From: an uncultured Senegalimassilia sp.
Lineage (GTDB): Bacteria; Actinomycetota; Coriobacteriia; Coriobacteriales; Eggerthellaceae
DNA: 37,915 nucleotides
Direction: 5' to 3'
Assembly (NCBI GenBank): GCA_934630815.1
Contig: CAKTWI010000021.1
Location: 1 to 37,915, forward strand
The notes beneath the pieces were generated by a model, which did not search any database, was not told the origin of the DNA, and saw nothing but the letters and a program-made list of their open reading frames with translations. Positions 36,109 to 37,915 of this stretch are shown piece after piece (positions within the stretch are counted from its first letter, which is position 1; each line of letters opens with the position of its first letter). Position numbers and translations under genes: made by a program.

Positions 36109-37278
36109 CTAACCTTCGATATCTGAAGCGTATTTCGCCATGATAAGCGGAGCGGCGATGTAGACCATGATCTGATCGGTTCCCTCGGCGATCTGAAACC
36201 CTCGGCAGTCTTGCCATATCGAGCTAATGCGCTCATGGGTGGTGTACCCACGCCCACCGAGGATCTGCATCGCATCGCTGGCAACCTCAGTGGCAGCGCG
36301 GGGCACATAGCGCTTCATAAGAGCCACGGTCAGGCGCTCATGGCACCCATGATCGAACTCCCATGCAGCCTTATATACCATATGGCGCATATTGACGAGC
36401 TTCACTTCCATATCGGTGAGCATTTCCTGCACCTGCTGGAACTCGGCAACGCTCTTCCCGAAGGCTCTACGCTCCCCCGCCCACTTGACCGCATCGTCCA
36501 TGGCGGCCTGTGCCAGCCCCAAAGCGGTTGCGCAAGCGAAGACGCGTCCATACTCGAAGAACCCGAGCAACTGAGAGAAGCCCCGAGCCGGACCGGACAA
36601 CCGCCAGCTTTCATCCAGCCGCACGTTATCGAATTGGATATGCGCGAACGGAAGCATCTCCTGCCCGATCTTGTCTTCCGGCACCGCCGTGATTCCAGGA
36701 GTGGAGCAGGGAATCATCCACATGGAAAGCGCGGGATGCCCGCCCGCCTTGGGTGCATCTTCGTCGATGGCGGCGACGAGCAACGCAGGAGCATATTCGC
36801 CGTTGTTGACGAACAGCTTCTCACCGCTCATCGTCAAGTGGCCGTCGACGGTACGCACGTGCGTGCTCATGCTCATGGTATCCGAGCCGGCGGAAGGTTC
36901 GGACACCGCGAACGCGAACGCCAAACGCCCCGTATGCTGATATTCCATGCGAATGGGGTCGGTTTGCGCCGGGCTGGCGAACGCCTCGAGGATCTGTAAC
37001 TGCAGGAAGTCGTTTTGGAACGGCAGCGTGGTGCCGGATATGCGGGAGAGTTCCTCAAGCACGAGCACCTGAGCGAGCATGTCATAGCGCACATGATCAC
37101 GGCGATGGATGACGCCGAACCCGTTGAAATCGAGGTTCACGAAATCGCGCACCACCTCATCAGGCAAGCCCATATCCGAGCGCCATTGCGCGACCGCGTC
37201 TTGATTGAAATATTTAACGCCGAATTCGCGTACATGATCGATGAGCACGCGATCGGCCTCGCTAAGACGGAAATCCAT
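36109..37278 (-). CDS. Acyl-CoA dehydrogenase, CaiA-like (third, divergent type)
   Basis: The 389-residue flavoprotein is only distantly related to the two rightward copies. It has the standard SEPSAGSDTMSM signature, the GEKLFVNNGEYAPALLV segment, FGKSVAEFQQVQEML and AMQILGGRGYTTHERISSIWQDCRGFQIAEGTDQI, with Glu365 as the expected catalytic residue. The ATG at 37278 follows AAGGGGG; an in-frame start at 37467 lies in AT-rich leader. It resembles crotonobetainyl-CoA reductase and related short-chain enoyl-CoA reductases. Codon use is less biased than in the rightward copies, so expression is probably lower. Confidence 0.88.
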   Translation of the reverse strand: MDFRLSEADRVLIDHVREFGVKYFNQDAVAQWRSDMGLPDEVVRDFVNLDFNGFGVIHRRDHVRYDMLAQVLVLEELSRISGTTLPFQNDFLQLQILEAFASPAQTDPIRMEYQHTGRLAFAFAVSEPSAGSDTMSMSTHVRTVDGHLTMSGEKLFVNNGEYAPALLVAAIDEDAPKAGGHPALSMWMIPCSTPGITAVPEDKIGQEMLPFAHIQFDNVRLDESWRLSGPARGFSQLLGFFEYGRVFACATALGLAQAAMDDAVKWAGERRAFGKSVAEFQQVQEMLTDMEVKLVNMRHMVYKAAWEFDHGCHERLTVALMKRYVPRAATEVASDAMQILGGRGYTTHERISSIWQDCRGFQIAEGTDQIMVYIAAPLIMAKYASDIEG

Positions 37279-37838
37279 GCAAACCCCCTTACAAAAGATC
37301 CGCCATCTGCATCTTGCTAAGACAATGATACCGAGCCGCAAACCGCAAACCCAGCTCGAAACCACAAAGCTACACCACAGTATTTCGATTCTGACCCATT
37401 TTTGAGCCTGTTGAGCCAAGTGCGGAAAACGAAATCCTCTCATCCTTAAACTACGATTAGGCAGCATTCGCGCTTGTCAATGTTATTTGCCGAATCGTTC
37501 ATAGATGGTGTCTATCGGTTTGCACTATAGCAAAGAAGCAAGCTATGAACCATTTGCACATACTGTGCGTTTTGGGTATTCAAATTCGTTTCGAATAGTC
37601 AATTTCAACGAATTGAGCAAAACCAATCCCCTGAACCTACATACCATCTCCCCAGATTGTTCAGTATGTATAGATGCAGGTTATGAATCGACGTGGTTTT
37701 GGGATGCCGATTGCATTAGACGCAACCCGGGGCACGGCGCAAAATGAAGGCACAAGCTGAGCTGCGGGCGAGGAAGCGAAAGCCGACAAACTGCAGTTCA
37801 ACAAGGTAAGCGCTTAGGTAACCTTAAGGAGGGTTCAC
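37279..37838. promoter_or_regulatory. Divergent control region between the third and fourth dehydrogenase genes
   Basis: 560 nt, AT-rich, between the leftward gene starting at 37278 and the rightward gene starting at 37839. It holds the LysR-type box at 37501-37515, an ATTCG-TTT-CGAAT dyad near 37585, and the half-site ATGTATAG (37670-37677) also found before the first dehydrogenase gene. AAGGAGG stands before ATG 37839. An 80-codon frame at 37505-37747 has no ribosome site or recognisable product and is not called. Confidence 0.5.
37501..37515. promoter_or_regulatory. LysR-type operator in the divergent region
   Basis: ATAGA-TGGTG-TCTAT, a perfect 5-bp inverted repeat with T-N11-A frame, followed by CG as at 35870. 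It is 223 nt from the leftward start and 324 nt from the rightward one. Confidence 0.55.
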
Positions 37839-37915
37839 ATGAGCAAATTGTCCAAGGAGCAGTTCGAGGCCTACCTCGAGCAGATCAAGAACCTGGCCGA
37901 GGGCCCGTTCGAGGA
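37839..37915 (+). CDS. Acyl-CoA dehydrogenase copy 4, 5' end only (cut by the window)
   Basis: The visible 25 codons from ATG 37839 are identical base for base to 26642-26718, the start of the first acyl-CoA dehydrogenase gene. The base before the ATG and the rest of the upstream region differ. AAGGAGG precedes the start. The gene continues beyond the window, so its full length and degree of identity are not known. It is expected to encode a near-identical enzyme under a different promoter, or to have been homogenised by gene conversion. Confidence 0.85.
   Translation, partial: MSKLSKEQFEAYLEQIKNLAEGPFE

Noticed and set aside
37505..37747. An 80-codon plus-strand frame in the divergent control region
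   Set aside because: It begins inside the proposed LysR box, lacks a ribosome site and has codon use unlike the neighbouring genes.

Overview
The window is a stretch of high-GC bacterial chromosome. The gene orders pcrA-uvrC-rapZ-yvcK-whiA followed by gap-pgk-tpiA-gpmI-secG, and rimP-nusA-rnpM-infB-rbfA-nrnA-truB-ribF, together with the protein sequences, point to an anaerobic actinobacterium of the class Coriobacteriia, probably Eggerthellaceae. The genus cannot be fixed from sequence alone. No insertion sequence, prophage or CRISPR array was seen.

Layout. 1-900: three leftward tRNA genes (Gly-GCC, Val-GAC, Leu-GAG) with two good promoters, separated by about 600 nt of mostly non-coding DNA. 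955-6070: leftward glycolytic operon gap, pgk, tpiA, gpmI, ending in secG, with large hairpins between cistrons. 6225-13499: leftward pcrA, uvrC, rapZ, yvcK, whiA, tightly overlapped, with a LexA/SOS-type box in front of pcrA. 13575-14768: a SotB-like efflux MFS protein. 15155-16510: a rightward, highly codon-biased NADP-type glutamate dehydrogenase with its own terminator. 16799-25126: a leftward translation and RNA operon from rimP to ribF, with a possible attenuator in its leader. 25330-26160: a class I methyltransferase with an atypical SAM-binding loop.

26642-37915 is the accessory part. It holds two paralogous acyl-CoA dehydrogenases (rightward, 26642 and 31873), a CaiB/BaiF class III CoA-transferase, an acyl-CoA ligase, a 195-residue unrecognised protein with a cysteine cluster, a LysR regulator, an MFS carrier, a third and different acyl-CoA dehydrogenase, and the first 77 nt of a fourth that is identical to the start of the first. 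The parts fit a system that imports an unsaturated carboxylic acid, activates it as a CoA thioester, reduces its double bond and recycles the CoA by transfer, comparable in logic to the carnitine (cai) and caffeate (car) operons. The substrate is unknown and no ETF genes are in the window. The intergenic regions here are long and AT-rich and carry repeated dyads, including two near-identical LysR-type boxes.

The right edge falls exactly 77 nt into an exact repeat and the left edge falls inside a tRNA gene, so the window is probably a complete assembly contig bounded by repeats.
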